NCBI GenBank assembly: GCA_020726205.1 | Contig: DYTA01000014.1 | Location: forward strand, 1-15,437 | Length of the DNA stretch: 15,437 nt | Direction: 5' to 3' | From: Nitrosospira multiformis | GTDB taxonomy: Bacteria; Pseudomonadota; Gammaproteobacteria; Burkholderiales; UBA11063 | In this document: positions 7,932 to 14,737 of the stretch, piece after piece | Layout of the letters: each line of letters opens with the position of its first letter | Position numbering within the stretch: the first letter of the stretch is position 1 | Translations under genes and position numbers: made by a program | Notes under the pieces: model-generated | Database searches by the model: none | What the model saw: only the letters and a program-made list of their open reading frames with translations | Told to the model about the DNA's origin: nothing

Positions 7932-8948
7932 TTAATGAATTATCGTTTTACTTTCAGAAAGATAATTTACTTTTGCAATTGATAAATCTTTTTGTAAAAC
8001 ATAAATCATATTTGGTGTCTTACTAAAAATAATTGCTTGACGAGGCTCATTTAATCCACCAATAGTTTTTAATAAACGATAATTATTCATATCAAAAATT
8101 TGTACTGAATTACTTTCTTTATTCCCTGTTGCTAGTAATTGACCATCTACAGATAAAGTAGCACCATATGGTTCTTTTTCAGTTGGTATAGTTTGTAACA
8201 ATTGATTATTAGCAATTGAAACCACACGAATAGAATCTGTAGTTGAAGATGCTCCATACAACTTACTTTCGTCCGCAGAAATAGATATAGCCCGCACACC
8301 TGGAATTCCATTTAAAACTTGCGTGATCTGCCAAGAATTAGTATCAATAACTCTAACATCATCGCCTTTAAAATTAGTAACATAAACATAACGACCGCTC
8401 AAACCAGCTTTTATGCCCTGCCGAGGATTAGCAAATCCACTAATTACATGACTAATTTCCCATTTATCTAAATCAATAATAGTTACTGTATTTTGCGCTT
8501 GATTATTTACTAATAAATAATTACCATCAATAACAAAACCAAAGGCACCTTTACCGATATTAATTTCACGTAATATAGAAAAATCTACAGTTGATATTTG
8601 ACGAATAACACCTAATGAGCTATCACTCACATAAAAACTTTTGTCATCACCAGCAAACTCTACATTGCGAGGAGTTACATAGTTACCTAGCACCTTAACT
8701 AGTTTATTCTGATTTAAATTATAAACTAAAATATTAGATTCAAAACTAGATACTGCAACAGCTAAACTTTCATTACTGCTTATTGCAAGTGAATTATTTT
8801 TGATGTTATTATCAAATGGTGGAGGCAACTCAACATTAGAACTAAACCATAGAAAACTTGGAATATTATTTGTAATACTACTACAAGCAGATAATCCGAT
8901 AATCGTTATGCACGACAATAATGTAATACTTATTTTATTGATATTCAT
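7932..8948 (-). CDS. YVTN-type beta-propeller lipoprotein
   Basis: A 338-residue exported lipoprotein. I start it at ATG 8948, not at the in-frame TTG 8963. The ATG gives a clean signal peptide (MNINKIS, hydrophobic core, lipobox LSAC with Cys22), and a weak AGG lies about 7 bases upstream. After a short linker the chain is a series of roughly 40-residue repeats of the form 'position, then D-x-x-x-x-x-V-x-x-I, then a turn', including a literal YVTN at 189-192 and the related YVSD (106-109) and LVNN. This is the YncE/cytochrome-D1-like seven-bladed propeller class. No catalytic residues stand out. Such proteins often act in surface binding or as scaffolds; the specific role is unknown. Confidence 0.85.
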   Translation of the reverse strand: MNINKISITLLSCITIIGLSACSSITNNIPSFLWFSSNVELPPPFDNNIKNNSLAISSNESLAVAVSSFESNILVYNLNQNKLVKVLGNYVTPRNVEFAGDDKSFYVSDSSLGVIRQISTVDFSILREINIGKGAFGFVIDGNYLLVNNQAQNTVTIIDLDKWEISHVISGFANPRQGIKAGLSGRYVYVTNFKGDDVRVIDTNSWQITQVLNGIPGVRAISISADESKLYGASSTTDSIRVVSIANNQLLQTIPTEKEPYGATLSVDGQLLATGNKESNSVQIFDMNNYRLLKTIGGLNEPRQAIIFSKTPNMIYVLQKDLSIAKVNYLSESKTIIH

Positions 8949-8988
8949 CTTAGACCTATACAAAAATAAAATTTTAAAAACATGAAAT

Positions 8989-9000
8989 CATTATACAACT
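8989..9000 (-). promoter_or_regulatory. Candidate -10 region for the YVTN lipoprotein gene
   Basis: On the minus strand 8989-9000 reads AGTTGTATAATG and contains a consensus TATAAT at 8990-8995, about 41 bases upstream of the chosen start codon. No good -35 lies 16-18 bases further up. The same 12-mer occurs on the plus strand at 9093-9104, facing nifJ. Confidence 0.5.
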
Positions 9001-9041
9001 ACTAATATAATTGATTGTAACATACAGATATATATAAAATC

Positions 9042-9078
9042 AAACTCAAGCTAAACTAGGCTAGTAAAACTTGAGTTT
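9042..9078. promoter_or_regulatory. Two-level palindrome in the divergent nifJ control region
   Basis: The outer arms AAACTCAAG (9042-9050) and CTTGAGTTT (9070-9078) are exact complements. The inner arms ACTAG (9055-9059) and CTAGT (9061-9065) are also exact, and both share the centre G9060, with two 4-base unpaired segments between them. It lies between divergent genes, so a simple terminator role is unlikely. It is a candidate operator for a dimer or tetramer, or a terminator for an unannotated short transcript. Confidence 0.55.
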
Positions 9079-9092
9079 TATAGTATAGTATC

Positions 9093-9110
9093 AGTTGTAT
9101 AATGTATAAT
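9093..9110 (+). promoter_or_regulatory. Candidate -10 elements for nifJ
   Basis: Two adjacent consensus TATAAT boxes occur at 9098-9103 and 9105-9110. The first sits in the 12-mer AGTTGTATAATG that is mirrored at 8989-9000. A TTGAGT in the right arm of the palindrome (9071-9076) is 21 bases from the first box, too far for a standard -35, so activator dependence is possible. The leader to the start codon would be about 90 bases. Confidence 0.5.
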
Positions 9111-9159
9111 TAGGTATTATCAAATTTTATAATTTTTTGATTATAAAAACCACAAATCA

Positions 9160-9200
9160 AGAGAACAAGCTCTCGATATTTTTTCACGAGAAAATGAATT
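9160..9200 (+). promoter_or_regulatory. nifJ leader with competing small stems
   Basis: GAGA (9161-9164) can pair with TCTC (9171-9174). Alternatively TCTCG (9171-9175) can pair with CGAGA (9187-9191), which would cover the weak ribosome binding site. The two pairings exclude each other. Each stem is only 4-5 bp, so this is a suggestion of structure, not an identified riboswitch. Confidence 0.25.
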
Positions 9201-12200
9201 ATGCCTAAGTTTAAAAATAGCCAAGTAATGGATGGAAATGGTGCTGCAGCATATATTGCTCATGCAACTAATGAAGTTATTGCAATTTACCCTATTACAC
9301 CTTCATCAACTATCGGTGAATTAGCTGATGAAAAATCTGCACATGGAGAAACTAATATATGGGGACAAGTTCCAACCGTATGTGAAATGCAATCTGAAGC
9401 AGGTGCTGTTGGTGCTGTCCATGGTGCATTGGCAAGCGGTTCATTAAGTACAACGTTTACCTCATCACAAGGTTTATTGTTGATGTTACCTAATATGCAT
9501 AAAATAGCTGGTGAATTAACTCCAACTGTTTTTTACGTTGCTGCACGAACAATTGCCAGTCATGCACTTTCAATATTTTGTGATCATTCTGATGTAATGG
9601 CAGCACGAAATACTGGATTTGCAACATTATTTGCTAACAATGTTCAAGAAGTTATGGACTTAGCTTTAGTTGCCCAAAACGCTACTCTTGAAAGTAGAAT
9701 TCCATTTATGTTAGTGTTTGATGGTTTTAGAACCTCACATGAGTTAAGCAAAATTGAAGTAATAGATTTTCCAACAATCAAACAATTTATTAGTCAAGAT
9801 GCAATTAATGCACATCGGGCTAGACGTTTAACTCCTGACAAACCACATATCAAAGGTACATCCCAAAATCCAGATGTTTTCTTCCAAGGAAGAGAAGCTA
9901 TTAATCCATACTATACTGATGCACATTATATAGTTAAGCAAAATTTAGCGAAATTGGCAAAAGTTACAGGAAGAAATTATAAGCCATATGAATATTTTGG
10001 AGCCTCAGATGCAACCAGAATAATTGTTGCAATGGGATCTGCATGTGAAACTATTGAAGAAAGTATTAGCAAATTAAATGAATCTGGAGAAAAAGTTGGT
10101 TTAGTTAAAATTAGATTATTCCGTCCATTTAATGTTCAAGACTTTATTCAGGAGTTCCCTGCTACAACTAAAAAAATTGCCGTGCTGGACAGAACCAAAG
10201 AAGCAGGTGCTGTTGGAGATCCATTATACCTAGATGTTAAGACAGCCATACTTGAAGCAGTAGAAGATGAAATAGCTCCATTTATGAATATGCCGAGTAT
10301 TATTGGTGGACGTTATGGTTTAGGATCTAAAGAATTTACGCCAGCCATGGTTAAGGCTATTTACGACAACTTGAGTCAAGAAAAAAATATACGTAAAAAA
10401 CAATTTATTGTCGGAATTGAAGATGATGTTACACATCACAGTCTTGATTATAATAATGGTTTTTTAAGTGCCAACGCAAAAAATTTCCGTGGAATATTTT
10501 TTGGTATGGGCTCTGATGGAACCGTTGGTGCAAATAAAAACTCAATTAAAATTATTGGTGAAAATAGTGATAAATACGTTCAAGGATTCTTTGAATATGA
10601 TTCAAAAAAATCAGGATCATATACAATTTCTCACTTACGCTTTGGTGATGAACAAATAAAAAGTACATATCTAATCCAAACAGCTAATTTCATTGCATGT
10701 CATCACTTTAGTTTTTTAAATAAATATGATGTATTAGAATCTGCTGCAGAAGGTGCTATTTTCCTAATTAATAGCCCATATCCACAAGATATAGTTTGGA
10801 GTCGTTTACCAAAATTGGTTCAGGAACAAATTATTAATAAAAAAATACGACTATTTACTATTCAAGCCAATGTTTTAGCTGACAAATGTGGTATGGGTAC
10901 ACGAATTAATACAATTATGCAAACAGCATTTTTTGCAATTAGCCAAGTCTTACCTAGTGATATAGCAATTAATGCTATTAAAAAAGCTATTACCAAAACA
11001 TATGCTCGCAAAGGTGATGATGTTGTTGCTAAAAACATTGCAACTGTAGATGCAACACTAGCTGAAATTCACGAGATAGATGTTCCCAATATAGCAACCA
11101 GTACTATTGCTATGGAGGCTCATGTGAGTCATGATGCACCACAATTTGTTCAAAAAATTGTTGCACCAATGCTGCAACTAAAAGGTACAAATCTACCAGT
11201 ATCTGCACTACCTGCAGATGGTTGTTGGCCTAGTGGTACATCAAAATTTGAAAAACGTAATATTGCTCTTAATGTACCATCGTGGGATGAAACTAGCTGT
11301 ACACAATGTGGATTATGTACTTTAGTTTGCCCACATGCTGCAATTAGAATGAAAGTATTCGATGGTGATGAAGCTATTAATAAACCAGACACATTCAAAC
11401 ATACTAAATCAAGAATTAAAGGTTTTGAAAATAAACAATATTCATTACAAGTTGCTGTAGAAGACTGTACTGGGTGTGATGCATGCGTAAACGTATGTCC
11501 AGTTGTCAATAAAACAACAGGAATAAAAGCAATTCACATGGTACCACAATTACCAATTCGTGAACAAGAGCGTGCAAATTTTGCATTCTTTAGCAAACTT
11601 GGAGAAACAAAGGCTGAACAAGTAACAGGTGGAATTAATAATCTCAAAGGTAGTCAATTAATGCAACCTCTGTTTGAATTTTCTGGAGCTTGCGCAGGTT
11701 GTGGTGAGACACCGTATATTAAATTATTAACTCAATTAATTGGAGACAGATTATTAATTGCAAATGCAACAGGATGCTCTTCAATATTTGGAGGTAATTT
11801 ACCAACTACTCCATACACAACTAATCCTGAAGGTCGTGGTCCTGCATGGGCAAATTCTTTATTTGAAGATAATGCAGAGTTTGCTCTAGGTATGCGCTTA
11901 TCTCAGGAGCAATTACAGGAACGTGCTAAGTTAACATTACTACAATTAGCTAGTGAAAAATCATTTTCAGAATCTCACCAGTTAATAAGTGAAATACTCA
12001 ACGCACCAACTTCAAATGCTACAGAAATTAGTCTGCAAAGAACTAGAATCACGGAATTGAAACAAGCTATTACTAATAGTCAATTACCAGAACAAAATAC
12101 ACATTTAGAAATAATTGATCATATTATTGAAAAAAGTGTTTGGGCTATTGGTGGTGATGGCTGGGCATATGACATTGGTTACGGTGGTTTAGATCATGTA

Positions 12201-12815
12201 ATTGCTGGCGATAAAAAAGTTAAAATTTTAATTTTAGATACCGAAAGTTACTCAAATACTGGTGGACAAATGTCAAAATCAACACCTCTTGGTGCAATAG
12301 CAAAATTTGCAACAGGTGGTAAATCTGTGTTCAAAAAAGACTTAGGTTTATTAGCAATAACATACCGTCATGTTTATGTAGCACAAATTGCGTTAGAAGC
12401 CAATCCAATGCAAGCTATTCGTGCAATCAGTGAAGCTGAGGCTTATGATGGTCCAGCAATTGTAATTGCTTATTCTCAATGTATTGCACATGGTATCGAT
12501 ATGACTCATGGTATGGAGCAGCAGAAAAAAGCAGTACAATCTGGCTATTGGTTACTATATCGCTTTAATCCTGCGCTTAGCATTGAAGGTAAAAATCCAA
12601 TGCAACTAGATAGTCGAGCACCAATTATTCCCCTATCAGAATATTTTGGGTCAGAAAACCGCTTTAGAGGTCTCAACCGAGTTGATGCCGAACGAGCTGC
12701 TGAGTATTTAGTAAAAGCACAAGAAAATATTCTCCGTCGCTTCAAACAATACGACTATATGTCAAAAATGCCTTTATTCTCAGATGTAAGTGCAGATATC
12801 CCTATTGCAAAATAG
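9201..12815 (+). CDS. nifJ: Pyruvate:ferredoxin (flavodoxin) oxidoreductase
   Basis: Single-chain cytoplasmic enzyme (1204 residues) that converts pyruvate and CoA to acetyl-CoA and CO2 and reduces ferredoxin or flavodoxin. ATG 9201 is the first in-frame start; a stop lies just upstream. The N-terminal pyrimidine-binding domain has YPITPSS (30-36) and Glu66 in QSEAGA, the likely thiamine-activating glutamate. The transketolase C-terminal-like, gamma and EKR regions follow to about 670. Two [4Fe-4S] motifs lie at Cys700/703/706/710 and Cys756/759/762/766. The pyrophosphate domain has GGDG (984-987) and NTGGQ (1019-1023). Cys831, Cys834, Cys859 and Cys1094 match the proximal-cluster ligands known from Desulfovibrio africanus. 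All three clusters and the thiamine site look intact. The Shine-Dalgarno is weak (GAGA at 9188-9191). The gene appears to be monocistronic. The name nifJ does not imply nitrogen fixation; no nif gene is nearby. Confidence 0.96.
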   Translation: MPKFKNSQVMDGNGAAAYIAHATNEVIAIYPITPSSTIGELADEKSAHGETNIWGQVPTVCEMQSEAGAVGAVHGALASGSLSTTFTSSQGLLLMLPNMHKIAGELTPTVFYVAARTIASHALSIFCDHSDVMAARNTGFATLFANNVQEVMDLALVAQNATLESRIPFMLVFDGFRTSHELSKIEVIDFPTIKQFISQDAINAHRARRLTPDKPHIKGTSQNPDVFFQGREAINPYYTDAHYIVKQNLAKLAKVTGRNYKPYEYFGASDATRIIVAMGSACETIEESISKLNESGEKVGLVKIRLFRPFNVQDFIQEFPATTKKIAVLDRTKEAGAVGDPLYLDVKTAILEAVEDEIAPFMNMPSIIGGRYGLGSKEFTPAMVKAIYDNLSQEKNIRKKQFIVGIEDDVTHHSLDYNNGFLSANAKNFRGIFFGMGSDGTVGANKNSIKIIGENSDKYVQGFFEYDSKKSGSYTISHLRFGDEQIKSTYLIQTANFIACHHFSFLNKYDVLESAAEGAIFLINSPYPQDIVWSRLPKLVQEQIINKKIRLFTIQANVLADKCGMGTRINTIMQTAFFAISQVLPSDIAINAIKKAITKTYARKGDDVVAKNIATVDATLAEIHEIDVPNIATSTIAMEAHVSHDAPQFVQKIVAPMLQLKGTNLPVSALPADGCWPSGTSKFEKRNIALNVPSWDETSCTQCGLCTLVCPHAAIRMKVFDGDEAINKPDTFKHTKSRIKGFENKQYSLQVAVEDCTGCDACVNVCPVVNKTTGIKAIHMVPQLPIREQERANFAFFSKLGETKAEQVTGGINNLKGSQLMQPLFEFSGACAGCGETPYIKLLTQLIGDRLLIANATGCSSIFGGNLPTTPYTTNPEGRGPAWANSLFEDNAEFALGMRLSQEQLQERAKLTLLQLASEKSFSESHQLISEILNAPTSNATEISLQRTRITELKQAITNSQLPEQNTHLEIIDHIIEKSVWAIGGDGWAYDIGYGGLDHVIAGDKKVKILILDTESYSNTGGQMSKSTPLGAIAKFATGGKSVFKKDLGLLAITYRHVYVAQIALEANPMQAIRAISEAEAYDGPAIVIAYSQCIAHGIDMTHGMEQQKKAVQSGYWLLYRFNPALSIEGKNPMQLDSRAPIIPLSEYFGSENRFRGLNRVDAERAAEYLVKAQENILRRFKQYDYMSKMPLFSDVSADIPIAK

Positions 12816-12817
12816 TT

Positions 12818-12857
12818 ATAAAAGAGGTAGAACTAAATGTTCTGCCTCTTTTATTTT
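12818..12857. terminator. Bidirectional terminator between nifJ and the TsaC-family gene
   Basis: The left arm at 12820-12833 and right arm at 12839-12852 (GTTCTGCCTCTTTT) pair over 14 positions with one T-G pair, and two more A-T pairs extend the base. A-rich sequence on the left and TTTTATTTT on the right make it a good terminator on both strands. It fills the 46-base gap between the convergent genes. Confidence 0.88.
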
Positions 12858-12861
12858 ACAA

Positions 12862-13416
12862 CTAACGTAAAATTTTTTTACTTTCCCAATCTATTATAGT
12901 TGATGGTTTCTTAGCAAAACTAATATAACCATCGATCACCATTACTTTAGAACCAAATTTACGCACACACTCTTTATATGTTTTAATAGATTTCATACCA
13001 GATAAATTCGCAGAGGTGGAAACTAAAGGCATATGCAAAAAATCACTTAATTGAATCACTTGTTTATGTTGAGTAACCCGCACCGCAATTTTTTGATGGA
13101 TACCAGTCAAATTGGTTGGTAAATTTTTATTGGTTGGTAATATTATGCTATAACTACCAGGCCAATATTGCATAAAATCAGGAGAAAATAAATTTACATT
13201 TTTAGTTACACTAGTTAAATTATCTCTCCGCCCAGAAATAATAATCATACCTTTAGTTTTTGAACGCTTTTTTATTTTTATAATTTTAGCAATTGCTTTA
13301 TAACTAAATGGGTCACAACCAAATCCATAGCATGACTCTGTAGCATATGCTATTACACCACCATTTTTTAAATGATGTTTGATTTGCTTAAGTTGCCGAT
13401 ATCTTATATATTTCAT
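12862..13416 (-). CDS. tsaC: TsaC/YrdC-family threonylcarbamoyl-AMP synthase
   Basis: A 184-residue cytoplasmic protein of the Sua5/YciO/YrdC/TsaC family. The family reaction makes threonylcarbamoyl-AMP from threonine, bicarbonate and ATP, for the t6A modification of tRNAs reading ANN codons. Seen motifs: AYATESCYGFGCDP (23-36), the basic KKRSKTKG segment (49-56), WPGSYSIILP (85-94), VRVTQH (112-117), VSTSANLSG (132-140) and PSTIID followed by a terminal ILR. Length is close to E. coli TsaC (about 190). Substitutions such as Cys29 are mild, so the synthase call is likely, although a YrdC-type paralogue cannot be excluded. The start ATG lacks a nearby Shine-Dalgarno: the nearest AGGG is about 14 bases away. 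It lies 56 bases downstream of marR on the same strand and may be co-transcribed. Confidence 0.85.
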   Translation of the reverse strand: MKYIRYRQLKQIKHHLKNGGVIAYATESCYGFGCDPFSYKAIAKIIKIKKRSKTKGMIIISGRRDNLTSVTKNVNLFSPDFMQYWPGSYSIILPTNKNLPTNLTGIHQKIAVRVTQHKQVIQLSDFLHMPLVSTSANLSGMKSIKTYKECVRKFGSKVMVIDGYISFAKKPSTIIDWESKKILR

Positions 13417-13472
13417 TATTCTAATATTACCCTAAATATTTATATTTTAATTTTCTTCTAATAGATAATCAA

Positions 13473-13913
13473 CTATTTAATATTACTTTCTACTTTACGA
13501 TCAAGATAACCATTTAATTGCTTTGTCATTTTAATATAGAAATCAACATCTTCTGCTGTAAAATTATCCATAATTAAACTCAAAACCTGATTTTTTTCCA
13601 TGATAATTTTATTATAAAGACTAATACATTTTTCTGTAGCCACCAGATGAATAATTCGATTATCGTCAATATCATATTCTTTTAAAATATATCCTGCCAA
13701 CTCTAACTTTTGTATTGCTTTGGTGACTGTTGTTTTATCTACACGTGTAATTTTTGACAATTCTTTCAAGTTAATTCTATTTTGCTCTACTATACGACTA
13801 ACTAATAAAAATTGCCCTCTGTGCAATCCATACTTACGAAAAATACTTTCATAAATATTATTCACATTACGAGATAAACAATCTATTTCACGAAATACCA
13901 AACGTTTTAACAT
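13473..13913 (-). CDS. MarR-family transcriptional regulator
   Basis: A 146-residue winged helix-turn-helix regulator, normal MarR length. An N-terminal dimerisation helix (about 5-28) precedes YGLHRGQFLLVSRI. The DNA-binding core is LKELSKITRVDKTTVTKAIQKLE (49-71), followed by the wing GYILKEYDIDDNR (74-86) with its typical Asp-x-Arg. The C-terminal helices (about 96-140) complete the dimer interface. Cys12 and Cys96 are the only cysteines. The start ATG 13913 has AGAAG about 5 bases upstream. It is divergent from the carbonic anhydrase gene, with a perfect 26-bp palindrome over its own promoter, so self-repression and control of the neighbour are likely. The effector is unknown. Confidence 0.92.
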   Translation of the reverse strand: MLKRLVFREIDCLSRNVNNIYESIFRKYGLHRGQFLLVSRIVEQNRINLKELSKITRVDKTTVTKAIQKLELAGYILKEYDIDDNRIIHLVATEKCISLYNKIIMEKNQVLSLIMDNFTAEDVDFYIKMTKQLNGYLDRKVESNIK

Positions 13914-13946
13914 AAAAACTTCTATTCAATATTATTTAATAGCAAC

Positions 13947-13975
13947 ATAATATCACAATATAGTTGAATATTCAA
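13947..13975 (-). promoter_or_regulatory. marR promoter
   Basis: On the minus strand, -35 TTGAAT (13970-13975) and -10 TATTAT (13947-13952) are separated by exactly 17 bases. The -35 hexamer lies inside the 26-bp palindrome, so a protein bound there would block the promoter. Confidence 0.65.
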
Positions 13976-13982
13976 CTATATT
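13957..13982. promoter_or_regulatory. Perfect 26-bp palindrome, likely MarR operator
   Basis: The half-site AATATAGTTGAAT (13957-13969) is followed at once by its exact reverse complement (13970-13982). Size, symmetry and AT-rich composition are typical of MarR-dimer sites. It covers the marR -35. By symmetry it also covers a TTGAAT at 13964-13969 that has a weak -10 (TGTAAA, 13987-13992) 17 bases downstream, facing the carbonic anhydrase gene. A related half-site, ATTCAATATT, lies nearby at 13924-13933. Confidence 0.75.
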
Positions 13983-14013
13983 ATTTTGTAAATATGATAA
14001 AAAGGAGCAGTAA

Positions 14014-14673
14014 ATGGAATTAGTCTTAAAAAATAGCGATGTAATCAAATTACTTAACTCTATAAAAGAAACCAACAGTACTTATACATCAAACAAAGAA
14101 TATGAAATTAAAAATTTTGCCAAAAGTCAAAATCCAATGTGCACTTTAATCATGTGTTGTGACTCTAGAGCTCATAGTACATCATTTACATTTAATCCAG
14201 AAAATAATTTCTTTATAGTTAGAAATATTGGTAATCAATATATTTTAAATCAGGGTTGTGTTGAGTATGGTGTACGAGTTCTTGAAACTCCACTGTTAAT
14301 TTTTCTAGGACATACTGCGTGTGGCGCAATAAAAGTATCAATGAGTGATTATAGTAATCTACACTCAAGCATAATCAGAGAGATTGATCATTTAGCATTA
14401 TCAATTAAAAAAGCTGATATTAATTGTACATGCAGTGAAGAAATTCAGTGGCGAGATGCAGTAATAAACAATGTAAATCAACAAGTGGAATTAGCTTTAA
14501 AAGATTTTAATGATTTACGCAAAAATAAAACATTAGCAATTATAGGAATGGTACTAGATATAGACAACTCTCTTGAACAAGGACATGGCAAAATTTCTAT
14601 TGTAAACCTTAATGGCGAAACTGATACCAAAAAGCTCGAAAGTAATCCATTTATTCAAGATTTTTTTAAATAA
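14014..14673 (+). CDS. Beta-class carbonic anhydrase
   Basis: Cytoplasmic zinc enzyme (219 residues) interconverting CO2 and bicarbonate. The catalytic set of the beta class is complete: Cys49, Asp50 and Arg52 in CCDSRAH, then His100 and Cys103 in GHTACGA, giving two Cys and one His zinc ligands plus the Asp/Arg dyad. FFIVRNIGN (66-74) and the later IIGMVLDI strand are also characteristic. There is no signal peptide. AAGGAG at 14002-14007 gives a strong ribosome site with a 6-base spacer. It is transcribed away from marR across the shared palindrome. The low-identity middle (about 115-165, with a CTC pair at 138-140) suggests a divergent branch of the family, but nothing essential is missing. 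Confidence 0.93.
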   Translation: MELVLKNSDVIKLLNSIKETNSTYTSNKEYEIKNFAKSQNPMCTLIMCCDSRAHSTSFTFNPENNFFIVRNIGNQYILNQGCVEYGVRVLETPLLIFLGHTACGAIKVSMSDYSNLHSSIIREIDHLALSIKKADINCTCSEEIQWRDAVINNVNQQVELALKDFNDLRKNKTLAIIGMVLDIDNSLEQGHGKISIVNLNGETDTKKLESNPFIQDFFK

Positions 14674-14685
14674 ATTTGATAAACG

Positions 14686-14716
14686 TAAAAAGTGGAGCAG
14701 CGTGTTCTACTTTTTA
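14686..14716. terminator. Bidirectional terminator between the carbonic anhydrase and cold-shock-domain genes
   Basis: Arms AAAAAGTGGAGCA (14687-14699) and TGTTCTACTTTTT (14703-14715) pair over 13 positions with two G-T pairs and a GCG loop. The A-run on the left and T-run on the right serve both convergent genes. Confidence 0.85.
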
Positions 14717-14737
14717 TATTAAAATAAATATAAAAAA

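Noticed and set aside
8800..8985. 61-residue plus-strand ORF over the YVTN lipoprotein start
   Set aside because: It is opposite the signal peptide of a well-supported lipoprotein and has no family features.
11150..11509. 119-residue antisense ORF inside nifJ
   Set aside because: It mirrors the conserved ferredoxin domain of nifJ and is rich in Cys, His and Ser, as expected from the reverse complement of Cys and Ala codons. No ribosome site was seen.
9201..12815. nifJ as part of a nitrogen-fixation cluster
   Set aside because: No nif structural or assembly gene is in the window. Single-chain PFOR is common in non-fixing bacteria.
13473..13913. The MarR protein as an OhrR-type peroxide sensor
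   Set aside because: Cys12 lies in the first helix, but it is about 22 residues before the GLxxxQF helix glutamine, against about 27 for the OhrR sensing cysteine, and the flanking residues do not match.
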